Under the pieces are notes generated by a model that saw only the letters and a list, made by a program, of their open reading frames with translations, did not search any database and was not told where the DNA came from. Positions 22,901 to 30,570 of a stretch of DNA of 53,217 bases are shown here, piece after piece. The DNA is from Desulfobacteraceae bacterium (GTDB lineage Bacteria > Desulfobacterota > Desulfobacteria > Desulfobacterales > ETH-SRB1), in assembly GCA_028571455.1 (NCBI GenBank), contig JAPVVG010000216.1:1-53217 (forward strand), written 5' to 3'. Every line of letters starts with the position of its first letter. Positions within the stretch are counted from its first letter, which is position 1. The position numbers were made by a program, and so were the translations under genes.

Positions 22901-23735
22901 CAGTTTTCCCTATGCCATGGGGTTTGAATCAGCATCCGATTTGATTCTTTTGCTGAAATATCTGTCCGGAAGGCTGCCTGTATCAGATTTTGAGATCGAT
23001 TTCGGCATAAAGGGAACCCCTCTTAACATGTTAAGCAGGCTTTTCAGGTGCCTTGGAGATTCGATAAACAGCATGGCCCGTCCTGTGGATGCGATCAAGC
23101 ACCAGGCCAAGACGGTTACGGTCGGAACAAGCCGAATCAGCGAAAGAATAGAGGGAATATTATTTGAGGCTCTTACGACGTATCATTTAAATCTTTCACA
23201 ACTGATCAATAAAAATATAGTAGTGCTGAAAAATCTGCAGGATATTGTTGCAGGCATTGAAGGATCCATCCTTTACAAGATTAGCAGCCTGAACCTTCTT
23301 GGCGAACCCACGGATGAGACAATAATAGAAATAACGAGTAAAGAAGGTACGCTATCCGACATTCCATCCCGCGTGGAAAAGGATATAATTCTTAAAGGGA
23401 CCAAAAGAATCATTGTGCGGGAAGGAAATGTCTATATAGGCATAGGGAGGCAGGATGACCGCAGCATTATTATTATTCCCGTCCTTTCAGCTTCTCATGC
23501 CACTCCGAATATGCTCGAATATCTGCTTTTGTTGCACATCTCCTTTAAGGAAAATATTTCCACCTCCACAAAGATAAGAGCCCTTGGCGGAAAGTATGAG
23601 CGAATAAAGAACATTGTGCAGGAAAGCAGCGTTGTATGGGATGAGAAATATATCGAACTGGTTGATATGCGGAGCCTTTTTGGAATATCAGCCGAAAAAA
23701 TAAGCGAAATCATTGTTGCCAGTATAGGCGGCTGA
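19977..23735 (+). CDS. Giant GlmS-like protein (glutaminase-like plus tandem SIS domains, with insertions)
   Basis: A 1252-residue relative of glucosamine-6-phosphate synthase, twice the normal 600 or so. Glutaminase signatures appear in order but far apart: FCGFAGIVSF with C56, RGRDSAG 234-240, HTRW 344-347, NG 381-382 and TDT 407-409. SIS motifs follow: TQSGTTTDT 675-683, SVASTKAF 727-734 and a second SIS domain around 795-925. A GlmS-tail-like KHQAKTVTVG lies at 1041-1050. Extra material comprises about 155 residues after the cysteine loop, about 60 before HTRW, about 110 before the tail, and an unrecognised C-terminal extension (1050-1252). C56 is internal, so an Ntn mechanism would need cleavage of a 55-residue leader. 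It starts 50 bp after kdnB, preceded by AGGGGAG. Substrate unknown. Confidence 0.75.
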   Translation: MLSTKIQTIISRGIKRLGLWKANNSLIPNIYFGRHIACVPDNSVVFFPCSENILFCGFAGIVSFKNSKQTGGCVDIALLEDMVKRVESCGYDNCIKNQYVLDADYLGGKKHITSLVKSVKSLKEPDLFYDIFINKSIQDSLSKLADQFSCVIDAESKALAENMGYLDSGAVNIMSRSIESLRDIEWCITREITGNIRKIKKLIPVTAEPPAVSSFIVFKKINAVLNSTDRLEVRGRDSAGVSLLFILGGNEFKRFNEEIGKAGLYDRLRERSDHKVLLNNSISIHESVTADGNKKAAIAFTYKIAAEIGNLGDNVKFLRGQVAGDLILHKLISFSHLYHTVSAHTRWASMGVISEPNCHPVDNRTLNNSGEERGIIHVCFNGDIDNYMDLKSKYEAEAGLIHKEITTDTKIIPLWIDRYIQQGFDVEESFRLAACDFEGSHAICMHTDLAPGKLFLAQKGSGQTIFIGMANDFYMPTSEAYGFIEETSNYIKMNERKETDSVNSKTSGQIIILDQASAGGLGGIKAMFYDGTQVELEEKDIKHSDITSRDIDRQGFPHYFLKEIMESPDSVEKTLQNRWKIKDRDSKIYEIILEESVLSQSIQKALVNNKIKRIFFVGQGTAGVAAMVCADILNYYLEDLTLLVSAMKASELSGFKLNDHTNAAGMEDTLVVAITQSGTTTDTNCAMDMVKQRGAHTLAIVNRRDSDITFKVDGVMYTSTGRDIEMSVASTKAFYSQIVAGAILGLYIASLKGRRNDAFVTEEIKQLTTLPSCMRAILAMREQIGMSAQRLAVKKTHWAVVGSGPNKAAADEVRIKLSELCYKTISSDFVEDKKHIDLSSEPLIIICAAGTGVSVLGDIVKDAAIFQSHKATSVVIADEGENRFDNYAADVFHVPRVNSHLAPIVNTLVGHIWGYYAALAINEGSRFMYNFNTEIQSLIDDHTAKGMDVYEVILEKSFRERIAQFYTEFRKKLQNSFPYAMGFESASDLILLLKYLSGRLPVSDFEIDFGIKGTPLNMLSRLFRCLGDSINSMARPVDAIKHQAKTVTVGTSRISERIEGILFEALTTYHLNLSQLINKNIVVLKNLQDIVAGIEGSILYKISSLNLLGEPTDETIIEITSKEGTLSDIPSRVEKDIILKGTKRIIVREGNVYIGIGRQDDRSIIIIPVLSASHATPNMLEYLLLLHISFKENISTSTKIRALGGKYERIKNIVQESSVVWDEKYIELVDMRSLFGISAEKISEIIVASIGG

Positions 23736-23738
23736 ACA

Positions 23739-24012
23739 TATTAAAAGATGAACGTCCAATCCGCCAAAGGGCTCTGGCGGAAACATTGAACGTCGAACGC
23801 CGAATAATGATGTCGCTACGCTCCTCAAATTATTCCAACATCGAATGAAAAAACAAACACCAAATGAGAAACAAAGGTTCAGGGTTCAGGGGTTCAGCTC
23901 GAAACTTGAAACTCGCAACCAGCAAAAATCTCCGACCTCTGACCTCCGACCTCTGTTTCTTCATCTTTTCCCATTCAACGTTCGATGTTGGACGTTCGAT
24001 GTTCGATGTTCA
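23739..24012. repeat. Nested composite of three word-repeat families
   Basis: The outer arms are GAACGTCCAA/GAACGTCGAACG words (23749-23800) and their complements TTCAACGTTCGATGTTGG and TTCGATGTTCAT (23974-24012). Inside lie GGTTCAGGGTTCAGGGG words (about 23877-23896) and TCCGACCTCTGACC words (about 23930-23955). A TCCGCCA...TGGCGGA hairpin (23759-23780) sits in the left arm. ORFs crossing this region are translations of repeat DNA. Confidence 0.8.
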
Positions 24013-24043
24013 TTTTTTTCAGTCCCTCCTGGGCAAAAACAAC

Positions 24044-24772
24044 TTAGCGTTTATGCCCCTGACCTCCGACCCCCATTGTCTTTAAGAGAGCATCTTTTTC
24101 TTTTTCAGTTAGATAGCGCCAGGTTCCTGCGGCAAGCCTTCCAAGCCTTATATTTGCAACCCTTACCCTCTTTAAGCTAATGACATGGTTTCCTGTTTTT
24201 CCGGCCATGCGGCGTATCTGTCTGTTTTTGCCCTCTTTCAGCACAACCCTAAACCGTTTTGGGGAAATTCTTTTTGTTTCCGCGGGCCTGGTTTTTGTTC
24301 CCATCATCGGCATACCCTGTTCCATGTTCAGGAGAGCCCTGTCTGTCATGGGGTTTGCCACTGTTACTTCATATTCTTTTTCGTGGTCAAAGGAAGGATG
24401 GGAAAGCCTGTGATGCAGCCTCCCATCATTTGTTAAAAGCAAAAGCCCTGTTGAATCTTTGTCAAGACGTCCCACCGGATAAACGCGCCTGGAAATATCC
24501 AGAAGGTCGAGCACAATCTTATCGCCTGGTTGCCTGCAGCTTGTGACATAGCCCTTGGGTTTATTTAGCGCTATATAAACCAGATCCTGCTTAATTACAG
24601 CCGGCTTTCCCTTAATTTCCACTCTATCTTTTTCAGGATCGACCTTTGTGCCGAGCCTGGTGACAACCTTGCCGTTAACCCTTACAAGGCCGGCAGTAAT
24701 ATATTTTTCTCCATGTCTTCTGGAACAGAGTCCCGCCATTGAGAGAAATTTTTGCAATCGCATCAATGCCAT
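24044..24772 (-). CDS. rluB: 23S rRNA pseudouridine synthase, RsuA/RluB family
   Basis: Isomerises a uridine to pseudouridine in rRNA. The 242-residue protein has an S4 RNA-binding domain (about 4-60, MRLQKFLSMAGLCSRR) and the catalytic GRLDKDSTGLLLLTNDG with D104. The later RQIRRMAGKTGNHVISLKRVRVANIRLG is typical of the RluB/RluE/RsuA group; RluB is the best guess. An ATG at 24763 is an equally good start. The last residues (GVGGQG) are encoded by a GGTCGGAGGTCAGGGG word repeat. The upstream leader starts inside a repeat whose TIR ends 5 bp before the ATG, so neighbouring elements have reached both ends of the gene. Confidence 0.88.
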   Translation of the reverse strand: MALMRLQKFLSMAGLCSRRHGEKYITAGLVRVNGKVVTRLGTKVDPEKDRVEIKGKPAVIKQDLVYIALNKPKGYVTSCRQPGDKIVLDLLDISRRVYPVGRLDKDSTGLLLLTNDGRLHHRLSHPSFDHEKEYEVTVANPMTDRALLNMEQGMPMMGTKTRPAETKRISPKRFRVVLKEGKNRQIRRMAGKTGNHVISLKRVRVANIRLGRLAAGTWRYLTEKEKDALLKTMGVGGQGHKR

Positions 24773-24777
24773 ATTTG

Positions 24778-24932
24778 GTAACCGTTCACGATTTTTTTAT
24801 TGAGCTATTACGATTGCAGCGTGATTGATCGATAGTAACCGCTCACAGTTCACAGTTTTTTATTGATTGCTCTTCTGTTTTTTTCAACCGGGAACTGATA
24901 ACTGTGAACTGTGAACCATGAACGTTGAACCG
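24778..24932. repeat. GTAACCGTTCAC-terminated element (copy F)
   Basis: Two left-type ends, GTAACCGTTCACG (24778-24790) and GTAACCGCTCACAG (24835-24848), are followed by a right arm rich in AACTGTGAACTGTGAACC and GAACGTTGAACCG (24897-24932). The arms can pair. The same ends bound four other elements in the window. Confidence 0.75.
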
Positions 24933-24950
24933 CTCAACTTAGGTTTATAT

Positions 24951-25133
24951 CTCCGATCTCTGACTTCCGACTTCCGACTTCTGACTTCCGACTTCTGACC
25001 TCCGATCTCTGACCTCCGATCTCTGACCTCCGATCTCTGACTTCCGTCCTCTGACTTCTGACTTCTGACTTCTGACTTCTGACTTCTGACTTCTGACTTC
25101 TGACTTCTGATCTCTGACTTCCGTCCTCCGTCC
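24951..25133. repeat. CTGACTT/CTCCGAC word array after argJ
   Basis: A 183-bp array of 7-9 bp words that starts at the base after the argJ stop codon (minus strand) and is the reverse-complement family of the array after lysC. Its core, 25051-25110, is a perfect heptamer CTGACTT repeated eight times plus four bases. There is no spacer diversity, so it is not a CRISPR. Confidence 0.9.
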
Positions 25134-26318
25134 CTACGATCTGTAATCAGCATTTATCTTAATATAATCAATGGAGAAATCGCAGGTAAAAACCGAGGAA
25201 AATCCCTTGCCCTGATGAAGATCGATTAACACGGTAAATTCAGGTTTTTTGAGTACCTTTGTTGACGCGGCTTCAGCGGCTTTTCCGCATCCCAAACCGT
25301 TTTTAACCATCATAATATCATCAAAGAAGATATCAATCTTATCAGGATTAATAGGAACATCGGCTCTGCCTGCTGCTGCAATAATTCTTCCCCAGTTTGC
25401 GTCTTCTCCGAAAAAGGCTGTTTTTACAAGATTTGAATTTGCCACAATGCCGGCGATTTTATAGGCGTCTGTGTCTGATAGCGCCCCCTTTACGACAATT
25501 TCGACCAGCTTTGTTGCCCCCTCTCCGTCTTTCACTATTTTTTTTGCAAGGCTTGTCAGGACATTATCGAGCATGTTTTGAAATAAATGATTATGGGAAG
25601 AACTTGTCATTGTTGCTTTTGACAAACCGTTTGCCATGATAATAACAGTGTCATTTGTGCTCATGTCGCCGTCAATGGTTATTCTGTTAAAGGATCGTTT
25701 GGTTGCACTATTAAGGGATTTGTGCAGAAATTCGGGCGAAACTTTAAGGTCTGTGCAGACAAAACAAAGCATTGTGGCCATTGATGGGCATATCATGCCG
25801 GCTCCTTTGGCTATGCCGGTTATTGTAAAGGTTTTGCCTTCAATATTTCCCTGGGTGGAAACCATTTTTGGCACAGTATCGGTTGTCATTATGGCTCTGG
25901 CAAGATCGTAAAATCCTTCAGACGCAAGAGCTTTGACAAGGCCGGGAGTTGCGGTCTCGATCTTATTAATCGGTAAAGGCTCGCCAATAACCCCTGTTGA
26001 AGCCACAAGCACCAGCTCTTCGGAAATTCCAAGTTCAGATGCGCAAAGCCTTGCCATGTTTTTTGCATCGTTAATTCCCTGTTTGCCGGTGCAGCAGTTT
26101 GCATTGCCGCTGTTAATAACAACCGCCTGGCAAAGGCCGGACTTTATCCGCTCCCTGTCAAGCAGTATATGTGCACCCTGCACCCTGTTTCTTGTAAACA
26201 CACCGGCTGCATTTGCGGGAACCGTTGAAAAGATCAGCCCCAGGTCCTTTTCGACATTTTTTTTAAGCCCGGATGCAATCCCTGCGGCCTTAAAGCCCGG
26301 GCACAATATTTTTTTCAT
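25134..26318 (-). CDS. argJ: Glutamate N-acetyltransferase / amino-acid acetyltransferase
   Basis: Moves acetyl from N-acetylornithine to glutamate, and in bifunctional forms also makes N-acetylglutamate from acetyl-CoA, in arginine synthesis. ArgJ self-cleaves into alpha and beta chains; the cleavage motif CPSMATMLCF is present, with Thr182 (numbered from 26318) as the expected new N-terminus. VINSGNANCCTG and DGDMSTNDTV are family-typical. The start at 26318 is placed 10 bases after AAGAGA; in-frame alternatives lie at 26327 and 26345. At about 394-403 residues it is full length. A word-repeat array begins directly after its stop. Confidence 0.95.
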   Translation of the reverse strand: MKKILCPGFKAAGIASGLKKNVEKDLGLIFSTVPANAAGVFTRNRVQGAHILLDRERIKSGLCQAVVINSGNANCCTGKQGINDAKNMARLCASELGISEELVLVASTGVIGEPLPINKIETATPGLVKALASEGFYDLARAIMTTDTVPKMVSTQGNIEGKTFTITGIAKGAGMICPSMATMLCFVCTDLKVSPEFLHKSLNSATKRSFNRITIDGDMSTNDTVIIMANGLSKATMTSSSHNHLFQNMLDNVLTSLAKKIVKDGEGATKLVEIVVKGALSDTDAYKIAGIVANSNLVKTAFFGEDANWGRIIAAAGRADVPINPDKIDIFFDDIMMVKNGLGCGKAAEAASTKVLKKPEFTVLIDLHQGKGFSSVFTCDFSIDYIKINADYRS

Positions 26319-26440
26319 ATTATCCATTTCTCTTAATATTGACATTTAAGATTTTTCCCTTTGGTCGAAATGACAACAAGCAGGGTTTTCATTCAGCCAC
26401 TATATACCATTATTTGTAATGAAAATGCAAAAATTATATG

Positions 26441-26805
26441 TAGCCGTTCACGGCTTGAAGCTTGAAATTGGAAAGTAGAAATTGGGAAGAGATGAAACGA
26501 GTTTACGAGTTAGATGTTTACAAACTGGCAGAAGCGTTATCAAATATGGTCTATGGTCTGGCACGATTTTGATAAGTGGAACAAAAAGGTTCATTTAAAG
26601 AAACCAAATCATGGTTGCGAAAACTCATCAGAAGAAAAGTTTTATCTGAGTCAAACGCGAGAGAATACAAAGCAATAGTTGAAAAACTCGGCCCCAAATT
26701 GAATGCGTTCATTAACAGTACACGTGCAGCGCAGGCGCTTGCGCCGCGTGAAAGCATGAAGGCCAAATTTCTAATTTCTAATTTCAACGTTCCGTGAATG
26801 CTTAC
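26441..26805. mobile_element. TIR-bounded element carrying a decayed four-helix-bundle gene (copy J)
   Basis: A 365-bp element with inverted ends TAGCCGTTCACGG (26441-26453) and CCGTGAATGCTTAC (26792-26805), followed inwards by TTGAAATTGGAAA-type words on the left and their complement on the right. It encloses the four-helix-bundle pseudogene at 26492-26797. The 107-bp element at 37506-37612 has the same ends and the same inner flanks but has lost nearly the whole gene. Confidence 0.7.
26492..26797 (+). pseudogene. Four-helix-bundle protein (S23/IVP-type) remnant
   Basis: The ATG at 26492 opens MKRVYELDVYKLAEALSNMV, the typical start of small four-helix-bundle proteins related to the 23S rRNA intervening-sequence protein. 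A tandem 7-bp duplication (ATGGTCTATGGTCT) then shifts the frame; correcting it gives WHDFDKWNKK. Next, roughly 45-50 codons of the normal middle (the stretch usually reading like SIAANIAEGYGR) are missing. The frame resumes at GSFKETKSWLRKLIRRKVLSE and runs to KLGPKLNAFINS. Two separate lesions therefore inactivate it. The deletion size is an estimate from the family's usual length. Confidence 0.7.
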
Positions 26806-26877
26806 AATTATATCATTCCAAAAGCCTCGAAAGCTTTTAGTTCAGATGAGCGCATTTTCTGATGAAAGGCATGCAAC

Positions 26878-26998
26878 GAGACCTTTGAATTTTGTCATTT
26901 CGAGGAGTGTCAACGACGAGAAATCTTAATGATTCAAGTCCGTTAAGATTTCTCCCTTCGGTCGAAATGACAAATAACGATGGTTTTTCAAAGGTCTC
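26878..26998. repeat. GAGACCTTTGAA-terminated element, second copy
   Basis: Ends are GAGACCTTTGAA (26878-26889) and TTCAAAGGTCTC (26987-26998). Inner arms of about 30 bp also pair: TTTGTCATTTCGAGG... with its complement ending GTCGAAATGACAAA. The octamer GCAACGAG occurs at 26873-26880 and again at 26999-27006, which could be a target-site duplication. The end sequence matches the element at 12958-13160. Confidence 0.65.
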
Positions 26999-27084
26999 GC
27001 AACGAGAGGAAGGGGGGATAGAAAAAAACATGGCAAGCATCGTTTATTATGCTTGCCATGTTTGTATTATAAACCTGCTGGTAG

Positions 27085-27543
27085 TTACTTCTTCTTTTTG
27101 GGATGGCACTTTGTACAGGTTGTAGGCGCTGCTTTTGTACCGGTTTTCTTATTGAACTTCTTATGGCAACCCTTGCAGTTGTAGTGAATCGCCTCGGCAT
27201 GGTATTCTAATCTTTGTTTCTTTGTAAGCTTCGGCGCACCCTTTCCCTTTGGTCTTTCACTGGCTATTTTATGGCACTCGATGCAATTCTGGACATTATC
27301 ACCTGCTTTCAGATTATTAAGAGGTTTGTTGTCTGCATCATGGTGACATTCTCCGCAGCCTGCTTTATAATCCTCGATATGCTTCTTATGTGAAAACGTG
27401 ACTATGCTCTTTTTATGCTTAGCATAAGCCTTGTTTTCCATCTTGATCACATCAGGAACAGTAGTGCCAGCATAAATACCGGTTGCAACAAACAGGGCGG
27501 CAATACCAAAAACAGCCATAACTATCAGATATTTTTTACGCAT
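27085..27543 (-). CDS. Tetrahaem cytochrome c3 (class III), periplasmic
   Basis: Carries electrons in the periplasm, typically between hydrogenases or formate dehydrogenases and membrane complexes in sulfate reducers. Start ATG 27543 gives 152 residues: a signal peptide (MRKKYLIVMAVFGIAALFV..., probable cleavage after GIYA), then four CxxCH haem sites (CGECH, CIECH, CKGCH, CTKCH) with extra histidines (FSHKKH, EYHAEAIH) for bis-His ligation. A GTG two codons upstream is an alternative start; the AAGGAGG lies before both. It is lysine rich and appears monocistronic. Length and four haems fit the cytochrome c3 family. Confidence 0.9.
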   Translation of the reverse strand: MRKKYLIVMAVFGIAALFVATGIYAGTTVPDVIKMENKAYAKHKKSIVTFSHKKHIEDYKAGCGECHHDADNKPLNNLKAGDNVQNCIECHKIASERPKGKGAPKLTKKQRLEYHAEAIHYNCKGCHKKFNKKTGTKAAPTTCTKCHPKKKK

Positions 27544-27590
27544 AAACACACTTCACCTCCTTCCGTATATTTATTTACCTAAGATGAGCG

Positions 27591-27736
27591 ATTAGCTCTT
27601 AGCAATTAGCTTTTATTATTTCAGGTGGTTATCAGCGATTCGATTTTCACCTTCGCCAACGGGCTCTGGCGGATTGACCTTTAGCAATATATTGAAATTA
27701 TTGTGCTAACTGCTAAAAGCTAACTGCTAAAAGCTT
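27591..27736. repeat. TTAGCAG word array with inverted arms
   Basis: The left arm has ATTAGCTCTTAGCAATTAGC; the right arm (27704-27735) has GCTAACTGCTAAAAGC words. Between them is a TCGCCAA...TCTGGCGGA hairpin (about 27652-27673), a version of the hairpin seen at 13107 and 23759. Non-coding. Confidence 0.75.
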
Positions 27737-27809
27737 AATTAAGATATTTATCAAGCACAATCGATTTTGTCAATAACAAACAACGTCTGATTATATTAGA
27801 AGTTTTTTG

Positions 27810-28568
27810 CTATTCTGAAACAACCTTATCGCTTTCCTTTGCCTTCTCTTTCCCAAAAACCCTGGCGCCGATTATGCTTATTTCATACAGCAGCATTAAA
27901 GGAACAGCCATCATTATCTGCGTCACAACATCGGGTGGAGTTAAAATAGCAGAGCCTGCAAAAAACAATATTAGCGCATATTTTCTGTTTTTTTTCAAAA
28001 AATCTACAGAAACCAGTCCCAGCTTGGCCAGAAAGGTAATAATAAGCGGAAGCTCAAAAACAAGCCCAAAAGCGAGAAGTAACTTAGCAGAAAAACTTAA
28101 ATATTCTTTCATTGATGGAAGCGGCTGTATGGTTTCAGATGCAAACCCTAAAAAAAACTTAAAACCAAATGGGAAAACAATAAAATATCCAAAGAGCGCC
28201 CCCCCAACAAAGAAAACAGAGGACAAAAAAACTATCGGAACAAGAAGACGCCTTTCTTTTTGATATAACCCGGGAGCAACAAACACCCAGAATTGATATA
28301 GAATAACCGGCGCTGCCAGCATAAGCCCGGACAGCAAAGCAACCTTTAAATAGGTAAAAAAAGCCTCGGGCAGACCCGTAAAAATCAGCTTATCGTCTGC
28401 GCCCATTGCCGATATAAGCGGATGAGATAAGATATCAAATAATTTTTCCTTAAACCCGTATGAAATAACAAATCCTATGCCGATAGCTATAAAACAGGCG
28501 ACAAGACGCTTTCTCAGCTCTTCGAGGTGGCCGGTAAAAGGGATTTTCTCATCCTCATTTTTCTTCAT
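27810..28568 (-). CDS. tatC: Sec-independent protein translocase TatC
   Basis: The six-helix receptor of the twin-arginine translocon, which exports folded cofactor proteins. The 252-residue protein has the cytoplasmic N-terminal motif [15 protein letters not shown], six hydrophobic segments, and the conserved [18 protein letters not shown] near TM4. Its start overlaps the end of tatB by 14 bp, so the two are coupled. Sulfate reducers use Tat for hydrogenases and formate dehydrogenases. Confidence 0.96.
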   Translation of the reverse strand: MKKNEDEKIPFTGHLEELRKRLVACFIAIGIGFVISYGFKEKLFDILSHPLISAMGADDKLIFTGLPEAFFTYLKVALLSGLMLAAPVILYQFWVFVAPGLYQKERRLLVPIVFLSSVFFVGGALFGYFIVFPFGFKFFLGFASETIQPLPSMKEYLSFSAKLLLAFGLVFELPLIITFLAKLGLVSVDFLKKNRKYALILFFAGSAILTPPDVVTQIMMAVPLMLLYEISIIGARVFGKEKAKESDKVVSE

Positions 28569-28899
28569 TTTTTAAAGGTCCTCTATCCTCTTCCTCTTCG
28601 GGCTCCTCTTTGCTTTTTTTATCATTTGAAGATGCCGAGATCTTCTGAGCCTTATCGTCAAGATCAATATTTACATCAACAGCCTCCCTGATATCGTTGT
28701 TCATTTCATCAAAAGTTTTTTTTACATCCGTCAATTCATTATCTACATCTATTGATTCTTTTAATTCACTTGTAGCCTTCTTAAATTCGCGCAAAGCACG
28801 GCCCAGGGATTTCGCAAGATCGGGAAGTTTTTTTGGGCCTAGTACAATAAGGGCTACCGCCAGTATTAAAATCATTTCAGGCATGCCGATGCCAAACAT
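28555..28899 (-). CDS. tatB: Twin-arginine translocase subunit TatB (TatA/E family)
   Basis: Start ATG 28899 gives 114 residues; the longer frame to 29028 runs into repeat DNA and is rejected. A short N-terminus and membrane helix ([17 protein letters not shown]) are followed by [27 protein letters not shown], the amphipathic helix, and a long acidic tail ending in [17 protein letters not shown]. The E in MPEM and the long tail favour TatB over TatA. It is the first gene of the tatB-tatC pair. Confidence 0.88.
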   Translation of the reverse strand: MFGIGMPEMILILAVALIVLGPKKLPDLAKSLGRALREFKKATSELKESIDVDNELTDVKKTFDEMNNDIREAVDVNIDLDDKAQKISASSNDKKSKEEPEEEEDRGPLKNEEK

Positions 28900-28919
28900 A
28901 TAAATACCTCTAATTATAG

Positions 28920-29218
28920 GTAAACGTTCACAGGTTGCATTTATGCCATACGGAGTTGTTTTGAAAGATGAGCGTCCACTACACATTAAAAGATGAACGT
29001 CCAACATCGAACGTCGAACGTCCAACATCGAATGATGAAATCGCTTCGCTCCGCTAGTTTATAAATTGGCAGAATACCTTATTCGATGTTCATAGCCTTT
29101 TAGCTTTTTCTCGTTCCCACGCTCCTGCGTGGGAATGTATACCATATGGGTTCCCACGCAGGAGCGTGGGAACCAGGGATCCTATAATAAAGTTAACCTC
29201 TGAACCGTGAACGGTTAC
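28920..29218. repeat. GTAAACGTTCAC-terminated composite element (copy G)
   Basis: A 299-bp element with ends GTAAACGTTCACAGG (28920-28934) and CCGTGAACGGTTAC (29205-29218). Nested inside are GAACGTCCAACATCGAACG words (about 28972-29032), a complement TTCGATGTTCAT (29082-29093), and a hairpin whose arms both contain GTTCCCACGC/GCGTGGGAA around 29111-29172. No gene is present. Confidence 0.8.
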
Positions 29219-29301
29219 AATTATAGTTACTCGTTACTCTCAACCAGCAATCTTGTGTCTAATACTTATTTTTCAGAAAACTGTCAAGCTTGCCGGCGAC
29301 T

Positions 29302-30549
29302 TTACTCGACCACTCGACCAATCTCCGGCTTCAGAATAAGAAAGTATAATTCCCCTGGATGTTGCATGTGGCCCGCCGCTATTTCAGCATATCTTCCGTT
29401 CCCAAAGAATATATCGCCGCGGCCCGGACCAAGAATTGCCCCTCCGGTATCCTGGTTTAAAACAAACCGATTGCAGTCTTTCCATATATGAATCTTGCCG
29501 GCTCCGTCTATTAGTGGTTTTTTTGTCTTAATAAAGGCCAGAGCGGCCTTTGGAAATATTTTTCTGTCTAATGCTATGGATCTGCCCGGAGTTAATTTGA
29601 CATTGAGACAGCCCAGGGGGCCATCTTTTTCTATTTTGAAAAACACATAACTGGGATTGTAATACAAAACCGTGTCAAGCTCTTCTGGATTATCCCGCAA
29701 ATAGGCTCGAATTTTCTGCATGGACATCTCTGGTCTTGGTATTTTACCCTTTTCAATCAGATATTTTCCTATGCTTCTATACGGCCGGCCGTTTGAGGTA
29801 TGATAATGAACATTAATTGTTTTTCCGTTATCCAGACAAATTTTTCCAGAACCTTGAATCTGAAGAAAAAAGAGGTCAACCCGATCCTTTACCCATGCAA
29901 CAGGCTCGGCCTTGCCTTCAAGACAACCTTCATGCTCAATTTCTCTGCGTTCATGGTAAGGCACAACCTTATTTTCAAAAAATCTTCCGATTATTTTTTT
30001 ATCTGAAAACTTTGGAGAAAACAGCGAAAGATCAATTACAGCCAGATCATCAGGCCATGCGTAAACCGGAAATCTGAATTCATCACTTTGCGTTAGACTG
30101 CCTTCTAATATTGGTTCGTAATACCCTGTAAAAAGAACCTTCCCGGATCCATTACTTCCGCCATTACTTCCACCATTACATCCGATAGACCTGTAAACCA
30201 AAAAATTAGACCTTATAAATCTATTCAAGTCGTGTTTCAATGGTTTTGCCTGAATACAGGTCAGAAAATACTGCAAAGATCTAATCAGATGATCAGCGGT
30301 AAAGCTGTCTTTGCCGAACATGAAACTTTTGTCAGAAGGAACCTGTTTAAGATATGAAATGCTCTTACAGATGCTGTGTTCTAAACCGTCATAAAGCATA
30401 TCATCTGCAAACACGGGATATTCTGATAAAGAAATTCTGGCCAGAGCCGCTTTTCTGATAACAGACGGCTCTTTTTTAACAGCGGCACATCCTCCAACAA
30501 ACAAAACAAATATGATAACAAACCTGCTTATACAATAAAATCGAGTCAT
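29302..30549 (-). CDS. mltA: Membrane-bound lytic transglycosylase A
   Basis: Cleaves peptidoglycan glycan strands to 1,6-anhydro-muropeptides at the outer membrane. ATG 30549 gives 415 residues with a lipoprotein signal (RFVIIFVLFVGGC, lipobox cysteine C21). MltA motifs are FTGYYEPILEGS, LFFLQIQGSGKI, SNGRPYRSIGKYL and the catalytic-aspartate region NQDTGGAILGPGRGDIFFG. A small tandem Gly-Ser-Asn insertion (GGSNGGSNGSG) precedes FTGYYEP. The last residues GRVVE and the stop are encoded by GGTCGAGTGGTCGAGTAA, a word repeat. A GTG at 30570 is an alternative start. Confidence 0.93.
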   Translation of the reverse strand: MTRFYCISRFVIIFVLFVGGCAAVKKEPSVIRKAALARISLSEYPVFADDMLYDGLEHSICKSISYLKQVPSDKSFMFGKDSFTADHLIRSLQYFLTCIQAKPLKHDLNRFIRSNFLVYRSIGCNGGSNGGSNGSGKVLFTGYYEPILEGSLTQSDEFRFPVYAWPDDLAVIDLSLFSPKFSDKKIIGRFFENKVVPYHERREIEHEGCLEGKAEPVAWVKDRVDLFFLQIQGSGKICLDNGKTINVHYHTSNGRPYRSIGKYLIEKGKIPRPEMSMQKIRAYLRDNPEELDTVLYYNPSYVFFKIEKDGPLGCLNVKLTPGRSIALDRKIFPKAALAFIKTKKPLIDGAGKIHIWKDCNRFVLNQDTGGAILGPGRGDIFFGNGRYAEIAAGHMQHPGELYFLILKPEIGRVVE

Positions 30550-30570
30550 GATTTCTTTTTTCTTATTCAC

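Noticed and set aside
23845-24180. 111-residue plus-strand ORF
   Set aside because: Mostly translated word repeats and the antisense of the rluB tail.
24951-25133. Possible CRISPR or minisatellite
   Set aside because: Units are 7-9 bp with no unique spacers and no cas genes nearby; it is a word array.
28900-29028. N-terminal extension of tatB
   Set aside because: Encoded by repeat DNA (GAACGTCCAACATC words); the true start is the MFGIGMPEM methionine at 28899.
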